The translations under genes were made by a program, and so were the position numbers. A model generated the notes under the pieces. The model saw nothing but the letters and a program-made list of their open reading frames with translations, did no database searches and had not been told where the DNA came from. From the NCBI GenBank assembly GCA_964398215.1, contig CAYNNP010000003.1, positions 1 through 64,000 on the forward strand: a DNA stretch of 64,000 bases, in the 5' to 3' direction. Source of the DNA: CAYNNP01 sp964398215 (lineage in GTDB: Bacteria > Planctomycetota > Planctomycetia > Pirellulales > Pirellulaceae). This document shows positions 45,926 to 55,006 of the stretch, in pieces (position 1 is the stretch's first letter; every line of letters starts with the position of its first letter).

Positions 45926-46813
45926 CTAAACTACTGCGATTCGTTCGCAGATAGCGGCATACAGTTCTTTTGGTAACGGTCCTGCATCGACGGATCGCAG
46001 GTTTTGCTGCATGTGGTCGGGATTACAAGTCCCGACGATCGTTGTGTGGCAGTGAGGATGGCTGAGCGTGAACCGCAGTATCAGTTCAGCTTTGGCCATT
46101 CCTTCGGGCAGCAGTTGATCGATCTGCTTGCTGGTCCACACTTCGTTGAGCGTCTGTCGTTGAATTTCCGCGTCAGGACCACCATGGGCAATCCCACCTC
46201 GGACAATGACACCCGCGCCTGTGTTGGCGGCTTTTGTAATCAGTTCATGGTGCTCTGGCTGGAGCATCGAGTAGGGGATTTGGAATGTGTCAAAGACATT
46301 CAGGTCGATCATCGGTTCCAGGTTTGGTAGCTTGCTGGACACGCCAATGAATCGCACCAAACCCTGATCGCGAAATTCTTGCACCAAATCCAACAAGCCT
46401 GATTGTTGGAGCGTCATGGCTTCACCACCATGAAACTGCAGCAAGTCTATGTAGTCCGTTTTCATTCGCCGCAAACTGGTTTCCAAGTTGCTGCGAACGA
46501 CATCCGGCTTCCAATGATGATCGATTTCCAAGTGATCATCATGCTGTGTGTAAACGCAGCCGCACTTGGTGGCTAGATAGAACTCATCGCGACGATGCGA
46601 GATGTACTTTCCGATCCTTTCTTCAGCGATTCCGTAGTCGGGAGATGTATCAATGAAGTTGATCCCGGAATCGAGCACTCGGTTTAAAAAATCATCCGCG
46701 GCCTGTTCTGCAACGGTGCGAACTCCCCATGTATTTGGACCACGCAGCCCCATGCTCCCATAGCCGAGCCGGGTCACCTCCAGACCAGTCCGTCCCAAAG
46801 TCGTAGTAATCAT
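45926..46813 (-). CDS. Aldo/keto reductase
   Basis: NAD(P)H-dependent (beta/alpha)8-barrel oxidoreductase of 295 residues. The start TTLGRTGLEVTRLGYG is typical. The catalytic tetrad is visible: Asp and Tyr in FIDTSPDYG, Lys in YLATKCG, and His in LLQFHGGE. The late TIVGTCNPDHMQQNL is the cofactor-binding loop. The substrate is unknown. Its ATG overlaps the TGA of the UnbV gene upstream as ATGA, so translation is coupled and the two proteins are probably made together. Confidence 0.92.
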   Translation of the reverse strand: MITTTLGRTGLEVTRLGYGSMGLRGPNTWGVRTVAEQAADDFLNRVLDSGINFIDTSPDYGIAEERIGKYISHRRDEFYLATKCGCVYTQHDDHLEIDHHWKPDVVRSNLETSLRRMKTDYIDLLQFHGGEAMTLQQSGLLDLVQEFRDQGLVRFIGVSSKLPNLEPMIDLNVFDTFQIPYSMLQPEHHELITKAANTGAGVIVRGGIAHGGPDAEIQRQTLNEVWTSKQIDQLLPEGMAKAELILRFTLSHPHCHTTIVGTCNPDHMQQNLRSVDAGPLPKELYAAICERIAVV

Positions 46814-49749
46814 TTCGGCAGCTCAAACGCATCCTGTTCGGAATCAACAATCAAATATTCTTTACCAGCATCCAATTTACCGATCGATCGGATTTGGCCG
46901 CCTGGCCAGAGGACCGTGACTTTCGAAATCGAACTCTGATTGCCAAGTGCAATGTGAACCACATTTTCATTGCTGCATTGAAATCCGCCACCGCCCAGCA
47001 ATTGAGCCGTTCTTTTCGTACCGTCCAAGACGTAGTTCACTTTCGCTCCGATCGAATTGCGATCACCAATTGACGATCGCAAATGCAAGCGGACCGATTG
47101 ATTTTTGGTTTCCGATTCATTCACCAACACCATCACGGGATCGAAAAGACGCGTCGCAACAGCATCCAACTTTCCATCACGATTGACGTCAACCGTTGCT
47201 ACCGCACGTGTCAGATTTGGCTGAACAAACACGCCACCCAACTGCTGCTTGGAAACTTCCTTCCATTTTCCTGATTCATCACGATGTATCAACTGCATCG
47301 GCATCCGAAACGCTTCACCGTTATCCGTCAAATCATCAATATGGCCATTGCCGACCAATAGCTCATTGACTCCATCGTTGTCCGCATCCAACCACTGAGT
47401 CCCCCAGCCAAGCAGGTCGAAGGTGGGTCTTGCCAATCCCAGCGGCGTGGTGCGGTCAGACCAAATCCCAGGTCGTACTTGTTCATAAAAAGTGTGATAG
47501 TCGTTCGTGAAGTTTGTAACAAAAAAGTCGATGTCACCATCACGATCTGCATCGCCCGCCGCGACCCCCATCGATGCTTGTGCAATCGACTGAGCGTTGT
47601 AGGCAAGCCCACGTACAGTGGCCGTTTCGGCGAATGAAAAACTGTCCTTTTGTGTGCGGGACCAAAAATGATTTCCCTTCGTGTCGTTGCTAACAAACAC
47701 ATCCAAGCCAGGCTGGTCATCCAATTGCCCCACAACGATCCCAAACCCAAAACCGCTGCTATGCTTGCTCAACCATTCAGCAGTCACATCCTTGAACAAC
47801 CCATCCTGCGTCCCCTGAAAAACCCGGTCCTGTTGCGCCTCGAAAGCGACCGGTATGCAAGGCCTGGTTTCGGTTCCCGTTTTGTCAAGACAAACGCGAG
47901 TAAACGGATCGTTTCCCGCGCAATAGCAAACTTGAAACAAGTCCGTTAGCCCATCGCCGTTCAAGTCCGCCATTGCCGCAGAAGTCGTCCATTCGCCAAG
48001 AGGTGAACTGAAGGCTTCATCGGCCTCCGAAAAACTCCCATCGCCATTGTTTCGGAACAAGCGATTCTGCCCAATGTTCGACACATACAGATCGCTGAAT
48101 CCATCATGGTTGTAGTCAAAAACGGTGACTCCTTGCGCAAATCCCTTCTCGTTAACCGCCCCTTCGTCTGTGGATTCAACGAAGTTCGAACCGATGTTTC
48201 GATACAACTGATTTGTTGCAGAATCTTGCTGCAATGGGCGCCCGTTACTGCTGGTCAAATACAAATCAGGTTGTCCATCCAGGTCATAATCAACAACCCC
48301 AATGCCACCCGCGCCAGTTTGATAGATCGTGATCCCAGCTTGCTTTGAATCGGGAACATCGATTCGGCAAAAGTGTTCCAAGTTGTAACTGGCGGCGCGA
48401 TCCACAAATCGAACACTGCCAATACTGGAATTCGTTTCCTGATGGATTTGTGTTGATTGACCGGTTAGCCAAGCGAATTTTTCCAGCGACGTGTTATCGA
48501 CTCGGGCCGACACCAATTGGTCAGGTTCTTGCCACGGCGTCTTTCCCGTCAAACCGTCACGATACGTTTTCAACAATCCATTCAAGTTAGGATCGGGTTG
48601 CCCTGGAAGTTTGGCACCGACTTGCAACCAAACCGTTGCCTCCCAAGGCCGACCAAGACTATGCAGACTTCGACTGAGCGCAACGATTGAGGTTTGGGAA
48701 TTTTTTGTCAGAGCAAAGTATTGGTCGATCGCATCGCGGGCCGCAAACAGCTTCTGCACTCTCTGGTCCACGATGCTTGACTCCGCATCACGTCCCAATT
48801 GTTTCAATAGCCCTGCCAAACTCGAAAGCGATTGTGAATTGTTTTCATCTAGTTCGACAGCGCGAGCGAACGCATACGCGGCTTGATTGGTACGGCCGCG
48901 CCGATCGGCCCACGTGCCGGCGGAAATCCAATATTCAGGATGCGTTTCGACCTTTGCTGGGCGGTTCTGAAGCCAACGTTTGATTTCATCCGTCTTGTCC
49001 AATTCGACCAATGCTCGAATGTAGTACGCCTGCCCAGGGACAAATTCTGGGTGCCGACGAGTAACCTTCACCAAACGGTCGTGGACCTCTTGCCACTTAC
49101 CGCGATAGGCATCGATCCGCGCGAGTGAATACAACGGTCGCAAGTCATCTTTGTAACGTTGCAAAGCTCTTTCGCAAACGTTGACATTTGTTTGTGGACG
49201 TTCCAAGTCCGACATAATGATCAGCAGACTGGCGTTTCCATGTCCACGCTGGATCAACCACTTCAAATGGGCAGCAGCTTCTCGCTCCAACCCCAATCGT
49301 GTCATCATTCCCACAGCAAGCTCTCGGCCCTTCGCCTCGCTTGGGTGCGCTGCAACGTTTTCTCGCAGTGATTGCAAAGCCTCGAAAGGGCGACCGAGCG
49401 CCATGAATTGCTCACCCAATTTCTCAAACAAACCGGCGCTGGGTGTTTCGCTTTGCTCGATAGCGGCTTGATAGAATTCGGTAGCACTCTCCGCTTCAGC
49501 CGAATGGGAGGTAATGTCGCCAGCAATTTCAAGCACAAGCGGATCTTTGGGTGCTGTTAACAACGCTTCGCGGATGTTTTTTTCCGCACGAAGAATGTCA
49601 TTTCGTTCCAAGTAAACACGAGCACTGCGAGCTAGATCTGATGCCGAAGCGACGGGAGCAACGCTTGGCGGATTGCGCTGACACCCCAGCGTCATTGAGG
49701 CAGCGATAGTCGCCACAGCAATCAAAACGGATTGAATTCGCGAAATCAT
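46810..49749 (-). CDS. TPR, FG-GAP and ASPIC/UnbV lipoprotein
   Basis: Large exported lipoprotein of 979 residues. The signal has a lipobox at ASMTLGC. The N-terminal 380 residues are TPR repeats (ARVYLERNDILRAEKNIREAL, YAFARAVELDENNSQSLSSLA). From about 450 on are FG-GAP/VCBS calcium-binding repeats (DYDLDGQPDLYLTSSNG, DYNHDGFSDLYVSNIG, DLNGDGLTDLF, DADRDGDIDFFVTNF). The end is an ASPIC/UnbV domain (SIGAKVNYVLDG, then TVLWPGGQIR). This architecture is common in planctomycetes and probably binds ligand at the cell surface, but no function is established. The ATG at 49747-49749 is chosen because it starts the lipoprotein signal. It overlaps the aldo/keto reductase by four bases. Confidence 0.9.
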   Translation of the reverse strand: MISRIQSVLIAVATIAASMTLGCQRNPPSVAPVASASDLARSARVYLERNDILRAEKNIREALLTAPKDPLVLEIAGDITSHSAEAESATEFYQAAIEQSETPSAGLFEKLGEQFMALGRPFEALQSLRENVAAHPSEAKGRELAVGMMTRLGLEREAAAHLKWLIQRGHGNASLLIIMSDLERPQTNVNVCERALQRYKDDLRPLYSLARIDAYRGKWQEVHDRLVKVTRRHPEFVPGQAYYIRALVELDKTDEIKRWLQNRPAKVETHPEYWISAGTWADRRGRTNQAAYAFARAVELDENNSQSLSSLAGLLKQLGRDAESSIVDQRVQKLFAARDAIDQYFALTKNSQTSIVALSRSLHSLGRPWEATVWLQVGAKLPGQPDPNLNGLLKTYRDGLTGKTPWQEPDQLVSARVDNTSLEKFAWLTGQSTQIHQETNSSIGSVRFVDRAASYNLEHFCRIDVPDSKQAGITIYQTGAGGIGVVDYDLDGQPDLYLTSSNGRPLQQDSATNQLYRNIGSNFVESTDEGAVNEKGFAQGVTVFDYNHDGFSDLYVSNIGQNRLFRNNGDGSFSEADEAFSSPLGEWTTSAAMADLNGDGLTDLFQVCYCAGNDPFTRVCLDKTGTETRPCIPVAFEAQQDRVFQGTQDGLFKDVTAEWLSKHSSGFGFGIVVGQLDDQPGLDVFVSNDTKGNHFWSRTQKDSFSFAETATVRGLAYNAQSIAQASMGVAAGDADRDGDIDFFVTNFTNDYHTFYEQVRPGIWSDRTTPLGLARPTFDLLGWGTQWLDADNDGVNELLVGNGHIDDLTDNGEAFRMPMQLIHRDESGKWKEVSKQQLGGVFVQPNLTRAVATVDVNRDGKLDAVATRLFDPVMVLVNESETKNQSVRLHLRSSIGDRNSIGAKVNYVLDGTKRTAQLLGGGGFQCSNENVVHIALGNQSSISKVTVLWPGGQIRSIGKLDAGKEYLIVDSEQDAFELPK

Positions 49750-49926
49750 ATACAACCAGGAAAAACGACCGCCCAAGGAACACAGGCCACATTCTAACAC
49801 ACAAGCCACCAGTCACATCAGATTGCAACAGACGGCTTAGCATTCGCAAACAACTCGCTACGATGTTTGCAATGTTAGAACGAACCGCGTGGTTTTGCCG
49901 AGCCCAGGGAGGCGTCGCCTGTATCC

Positions 49927-52419
49927 ATGAATGAACTGCCGATCACAAAGTGCATTGGCGAAATTGTCGCTGCGACGACGGCTGGTAGCTCTGTCGTTTT
50001 GAAAGCGCCACCGGGTGCCGGAAAGACGACGGGTGTACCACCGGCGATCGCAAAAATCCCAAGCCTATCCAACCAGCAAATCTTGCTCGTTCAGCCACGA
50101 CGGTTGGCCGCTCGTGGCGCGGCAGCCCGTCTGGCGGGACTGATGAATACTGAACTTGGCAAACGCGTTGGCTACCAAGTTCGCTTTGACCGAAAAATTT
50201 CAAATGAAACACAGGTCATCGCGATCACGACTGGAATTCTACTACGTCGCTTGGCTTCGGATCCTTTGCTGGAAGAAACCGGGTGCGTGATACTGGATGA
50301 ATTCCATGAACGTAGCTTGGAGATGGATTTGGCTTTGGGAATGCTGCAAAGGATTCGTAAAACGCTACGGCCGGAACTACGCGTGTTGGTCATGTCGGCA
50401 ACGCTGGACCCAAAACCGATCGTGGACTTTCTGGGCGATGCCATTCCCATTGTTAGCGAAGGGCGATCGTTTCCAGTCACGATCAGCCACACCCAACAGC
50501 ACTCAAGCAATCCGGTTGATCAACAAATCGCGAGCGTCCTGAAACAAACATTGCAGTCGACTCCCGGTCATGTCTTGGTGTTCTTGCCAGGCGTCGGAGA
50601 AATACGACGCACCGAGACGACATTGAAGCAAGCCGGATTCGGCTCCGATGTGCAGATCATGCAACTGTATGGTGACCTTGCTCCGAAAGATCAGGATGCT
50701 GTGCTTGGACCATCACCAAAACGAAAACTGATTCTTGCTACCAATGTTGCTGAGACTTCGGTCACGATTCCCGGTGTGACTGCCGTCATCGACAGCGGAC
50801 AAGCAAGAGTCATGCAATTTGATCCGCGAGTGGGAATGCCATCACTTCGCCTGCAACCGATCTCGCAAGCCTCCGCAGAACAGCGAGCCGGTCGAGCGGG
50901 GCGAACCGAGCCCGGTGTTTGCACTCGCCTGTGGCCAGCCAACATGCATCGAGCAAGACCGCAGCGCGACGAACCCGAGATTTTGCGCAATGACTTTTGT
51001 TCAGCAATGTTGACTCTTGCTGCTTGGGGCGAGAAAGACGCGATGGATTTTCCGTGGCTCACACCTCCCACGCAGACCTCGGTGAAAGCCGCCCAATCGC
51101 TACTGATCAGCTTGGGTGCGATCGATCGCGATTCGGCGATTACCGAAGTTGGCCAACAGATGCTCAAGATCCCGCTGCACCCGCGCGTTGCTCGATTTCT
51201 AGTCGCGGCAGCCCAGTATGGCGTTCAAGACAGAGCATGCTTGGCCGCCGCCCTGCTGACGGAACGCGATCCATTTCGCGGCCAACATCACCGCCATCAC
51301 CGCAGCGCCGCCGACTCCGCTAGTGACGTCTTGGATCGAGTCGAAAAACTAGAGTCCAAACACTCGTCCGCAAACCCGGCCGCGGTCAAGCACATCATGC
51401 GGGTGGCGGACCAATTGCGCCGACACGTCCCTGCGTCGCAACACAAAAGCGACACGAGTGACGAACATCTGATGCGGTCTCTGCTGGCGGCTTATCCTGA
51501 TCGAGTGGCCCGCAGGCGAAGCAATGATAGTGACCGTGCATTGATGGTTGGCGGCCGGGGAGTACGGTTGGATCGCAGCAGCAATGTCCGCTCAGGCGAG
51601 CTGTTTTTGTGTATCGACACCGACGCCAAAGACGGCGAAGCTCTCGTCCGAGCAGCTTCAAGTGTTGACCGCGAATGGCTGGACGACCGATTGATCAAAA
51701 CCGTGGACGAACCATTCTTTTTGAAGTCAAGTGAAGCCGTTGTGGCGCGGCGACGCAGCTACTTCCAAGACCTGATGCTGGACGAATCCCCAATCGAGTG
51801 CCTGCCCAGTCCCCAAGTCGCAGATATTCTTTTTCAAAATGCTCTGCAGCACCTCGATCGATTCTTGCCCGGCGACCACAAAGAAGCGGCGGCGTTGATC
51901 GGTCGAGTTCGATTTCTGACCAAACACTTGGCCAACAATCCGCTGCCAACACTTACAGCTCAGGACCTGAGTGCGATCCTGCATCAAGTGTGCCAAGGCT
52001 GCACATCGTTTTCCGAATTGAAAAAGGCTGCATGGTATGACCACCTAAAATCTCGGTTCGAGTATCAACAGCTCCAACAACTTGAACAGTTGGTCCCCGA
52101 ACGCATGAAAGTACCCAGCGGCAATTCAATCCGTATTCAATACGCTGCCGATAAACCACCAATCATGGAAGTTCGCATTCAAGAGCTATTCGGATGGCAA
52201 GAAACGCCAAGAGTCGCCGGTGGCAAAGTCGCTGTTCAGCTACATTTGCTGGGCCCAAATTACCGGCCTCAACAGATCACCGAAGACTTGGCGAATTTTT
52301 GGAAGGAAACCTATCTTCAGGTACGCAAAGACCTGCGCCGCCGTTACCCCAAACACCACTGGCCCGAAGACCCCACAAGTGCAAAAGCAACACACAACGG
52401 CCTGAAACCTCGCAGCTAA
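49927..52419 (+). CDS. hrpB: ATP-dependent helicase HrpB
   Basis: DEAH-family RNA helicase of 830 residues, cytoplasmic. Walker A is APPGAGKTT at about 27-35, the DExH box is DEFHERS near 125, SAT (motif III) is in VMSATLD, and motif VI is QRAGRAGRTEPG. The C-terminal HrpB-specific domain (about 500-800) ends with VQLHLLGPNYRPQQITEDLANFW and RRRYPKHHWPEDP. The cellular role of HrpB in bacteria is unclear. It is divergent from the UnbV lipoprotein and has a simple ATG start. Confidence 0.95.
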   Translation: MNELPITKCIGEIVAATTAGSSVVLKAPPGAGKTTGVPPAIAKIPSLSNQQILLVQPRRLAARGAAARLAGLMNTELGKRVGYQVRFDRKISNETQVIAITTGILLRRLASDPLLEETGCVILDEFHERSLEMDLALGMLQRIRKTLRPELRVLVMSATLDPKPIVDFLGDAIPIVSEGRSFPVTISHTQQHSSNPVDQQIASVLKQTLQSTPGHVLVFLPGVGEIRRTETTLKQAGFGSDVQIMQLYGDLAPKDQDAVLGPSPKRKLILATNVAETSVTIPGVTAVIDSGQARVMQFDPRVGMPSLRLQPISQASAEQRAGRAGRTEPGVCTRLWPANMHRARPQRDEPEILRNDFCSAMLTLAAWGEKDAMDFPWLTPPTQTSVKAAQSLLISLGAIDRDSAITEVGQQMLKIPLHPRVARFLVAAAQYGVQDRACLAAALLTERDPFRGQHHRHHRSAADSASDVLDRVEKLESKHSSANPAAVKHIMRVADQLRRHVPASQHKSDTSDEHLMRSLLAAYPDRVARRRSNDSDRALMVGGRGVRLDRSSNVRSGELFLCIDTDAKDGEALVRAASSVDREWLDDRLIKTVDEPFFLKSSEAVVARRRSYFQDLMLDESPIECLPSPQVADILFQNALQHLDRFLPGDHKEAAALIGRVRFLTKHLANNPLPTLTAQDLSAILHQVCQGCTSFSELKKAAWYDHLKSRFEYQQLQQLEQLVPERMKVPSGNSIRIQYAADKPPIMEVRIQELFGWQETPRVAGGKVAVQLHLLGPNYRPQQITEDLANFWKETYLQVRKDLRRRYPKHHWPEDPTSAKATHNGLKPRS

Positions 52420-52529
52420 TCCTCAACGCGATTTCGCCAGCCGCAAAAACGGGCAAGCCATTTTTGATGGTCGGTTTTATTATCATGTTCAATATGTAAA
52501 TCTTATCTAAAGCTCATGTGCTGGTATCG

Positions 52530-54041
52530 ATGAACAACAAACGCAAAAAGTATAGCGCACGAGATTTTATTGTCCTTGGATTGCTTGGCCTGCTTACTTT
52601 CTCGACGACACTGTGGCTGCTAAAGAAAATGAAGCCAATTGCTGTGCCGGTAGAGTTGGTCGCAGAAACAGACATGCAATCCGCTCAGTTTGAATTCAGT
52701 TCTGCGGTTCTGGATGAACCAAATGACTTTCGTGCGGATATCAAAGCAGCAATCGAGTTGATATCCGAACATTTTTGTTACCTTGAATATCGGCAAGAGA
52801 AATCAAAGTTAGATTTAGACCGCCTGGAAGAACGCGTCCAAACCGTTCTTGGCGATCAACCAAATGCAGCTTCATTCAACGAGGCACTAACGCTTCTGGT
52901 CGCGGGCCTATGTGACGGACATGGCTATGTAAGTCAAAGCGAATATATAAAACCGAAACCGTTCCGCTGGCCATTCAACTTGGTCGAAGTTGATGAAGGC
53001 GTCGTGGTAGACGGACTGAATCTGATTGAGAAAGCGGACGGTGAAAGCTGGGGTCCGAATATTTTGCCCGTAACCAAACCGGGAGAAGCACCTAAGGACG
53101 CGCTGCAAAGAGGCGACATTTTGATCTCCGTTTCTGGGCGTCCCATCGAAGACTGGATCACAGAGGCACAAGACTACGTTTTCGCTTCAACCGCGCCAGC
53201 CCGTCGACGCCGCGCGATCCAGCAACTGGGACATTTCGATGATATGCCCGAGCGAGAATTCATTTTCAATCGGCCCGGTAAAGGCGAACTGAAGTTCAAA
53301 TTCAAGCTTTACATCTCCATTTTGAAATTGGAAAACCCTTCAGCACTGTCGGTGGATCGCGCACATGAAATGCTCGAAAAGAACATCGGATACTTTCGGC
53401 CTGGAGATTTCGTTCAACCAGCGAATGAGAATTGGGAAACGCGGCCGGACCTGAGGGACCAAATCATGTCCGACATGTATGCGGAATTTGATCAAATCAT
53501 CGGTGAACTTAAATCGGCAAACGGATTGATACTGGACCTGCGTGGCAACCCCGGCGGAACCGACATGTTGGGACAGTTTCTGGTCGATCGGCTGGTCGAT
53601 CCAGGCTACGTTTACTTCCAACTCGGATCCAAGATTTCGGGGCAGTGGCAATTTTTTGATGTCTCTCCGAAACCTTCCGCAGGAAGCAACAGGCTCCGTG
53701 GTCCGCTCGTATGCCTAGTCGACGAGTACACTTTCAGCACGGCCGACAACGTTGCTGCCTGCTTGAAAGATGTGCATCCCGATGTGACTTTCGTTGGCCG
53801 CCCCAATGGAGCCGGGACTGGAGCGCCACGATCTTTCAAGCTTCCTCGGACGGGCGCGAGTATCCGATTCTGCACAATCCAGGTAAAGACGCCAAGCGGA
53901 AGAATGGCCGAAGGCATATCAGTGCCGATCGATATTCCCATTACTTGGACTCTGCAGGATCTGATTGAAGGCCGAGACCCCGACCTCGCAGCGGCAGTTG
54001 ATTTTCTGGCCAGCCGTCTCGACGAAAACAAGGGTAGATGA
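52530..54041 (+). CDS. Membrane-anchored S41-family peptidase
   Basis: Protein of 503 residues with an N-terminal membrane anchor (DFIVLGLLGLLTFSTTLWLL) and a large exported part. A PDZ-like region near 185-215 (DALQRGDILISVSGRPIEDW) precedes the S41 (tail-specific protease) domain: GLILDLRGNPGGTDML, then CLVDEYTFSTADNVAACL, in which Ser in FSTA is the likely nucleophile, and GRPNGAGTGAP. The usual Lys of the Ser-Lys dyad is not at the expected place and I could not identify it. A degradative or processing role is inferred. The ATG at 52530 is chosen; a GTG at 52518 is the alternative. Confidence 0.85.
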   Translation: MNNKRKKYSARDFIVLGLLGLLTFSTTLWLLKKMKPIAVPVELVAETDMQSAQFEFSSAVLDEPNDFRADIKAAIELISEHFCYLEYRQEKSKLDLDRLEERVQTVLGDQPNAASFNEALTLLVAGLCDGHGYVSQSEYIKPKPFRWPFNLVEVDEGVVVDGLNLIEKADGESWGPNILPVTKPGEAPKDALQRGDILISVSGRPIEDWITEAQDYVFASTAPARRRRAIQQLGHFDDMPEREFIFNRPGKGELKFKFKLYISILKLENPSALSVDRAHEMLEKNIGYFRPGDFVQPANENWETRPDLRDQIMSDMYAEFDQIIGELKSANGLILDLRGNPGGTDMLGQFLVDRLVDPGYVYFQLGSKISGQWQFFDVSPKPSAGSNRLRGPLVCLVDEYTFSTADNVAACLKDVHPDVTFVGRPNGAGTGAPRSFKLPRTGASIRFCTIQVKTPSGRMAEGISVPIDIPITWTLQDLIEGRDPDLAAAVDFLASRLDENKGR

Positions 54042-54082
54042 TTCAGGATTGAACCATTTGACGTAAGTCGGCGTCAGCAACT

Positions 54083-54919
54083 TTAGCTAAGGAGTTCCAG
54101 ATAAGCTTGATGTTTTTTGGTGCGATTTTTTTTGATCCATTTCGGAAGCTCTTGCCAAGTGCAATCCGTTTGAAATCCACCGACACCGTGTTCGCCAATG
54201 AAAATATTGCCGCGCCCACGACGCTTGACGTTCAGTCGTTTGATTCGATCCCAGGGAATTGGATCGCTTTCACGATTACAGATACAAGCAGCGTCCAGTA
54301 ACAAGTTCAATTTTTGCAACTCGTTTGCGGCGGGGATCCGTTTGCCGTTCCAGTCCATGACGGTGAAGAAGGTTTCGTGACCGAGCCCGTCATTGTTGAA
54401 ATTGCCTTCGACAAAAAGCAGAGCGACGTTTCCGGCCGATACGTCGAACGCAATGATTTCGCCCTTCTTCCATGGCGGTTGAGTATCGTTTTGCTTTGCG
54501 GGCTTCGGAGCTGGCTTCTGGATACGAATTTTGGTTTCGGCTGGAGGATCAGTTTCCAGTTTTTTGCGGAGCGCGGCTAGGACTCGGCGGCGACTGGCGA
54601 CTTCGCGAGGCGTATTCTCCTCTTCCCAGCGTGGCAGGTCGCCGCCGTTTTTGATGGCTCGCAAGGCTTTGTTGCGGACATTTTTTTGAAGACGCCCGAC
54701 TTTCCACTGGGTCGCCGCCAGAGCGCACCACACAATCGACGCTTCGTATTCGTCGGCCAGTTCGTCTTCGTAGTCAGCGATGATTTGACGAGTAGCCTTT
54801 GCGTTGGACATTCCGGAACGCAAGTATTCCATATAGTTGAAACGAACGTCGATCGCGATATCGTTGCCAAACAAGGCGGCTGACCAAGTGCCCAAGGTTA
54901 GACTCCAAATTGATCCCAT
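54083..54919 (-). CDS. DUF4259-like protein with unknown C-terminal part
   Basis: Soluble protein of 278 residues. The N-terminus (about 1-95) follows the pattern of DUF4259: WSAALFGNDIAIDVR, YMEYLRSG, IADYEDELADEYEASIVWCALAATQWKVGRL, then ALRAIKNGGDLPRW. A Lys/Pro linker follows (about 130-150). Residues 155-278 form a second alpha/beta region (GEIIAFDVSAGNVALLFVEG, RGRGNIFIGEHG) I cannot name. The linkage of a DUF4259 domain to such a region recurs in bacteria, sometimes near toxin-immunity loci, but nothing nearby supports that. It is convergent with the peptidase gene. Confidence 0.6.
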   Translation of the reverse strand: MGSIWSLTLGTWSAALFGNDIAIDVRFNYMEYLRSGMSNAKATRQIIADYEDELADEYEASIVWCALAATQWKVGRLQKNVRNKALRAIKNGGDLPRWEEENTPREVASRRRVLAALRKKLETDPPAETKIRIQKPAPKPAKQNDTQPPWKKGEIIAFDVSAGNVALLFVEGNFNNDGLGHETFFTVMDWNGKRIPAANELQKLNLLLDAACICNRESDPIPWDRIKRLNVKRRGRGNIFIGEHGVGGFQTDCTWQELPKWIKKNRTKKHQAYLELLS

Positions 54920-55006
54920 CGAGTGCGAATCGCACGGCGCAAAAGCAGTGCAGAAATCAAAAGTATACTCTTGCCACGCTGCCCATGCGCTGCGGCCGGC
55001 AAGAGT

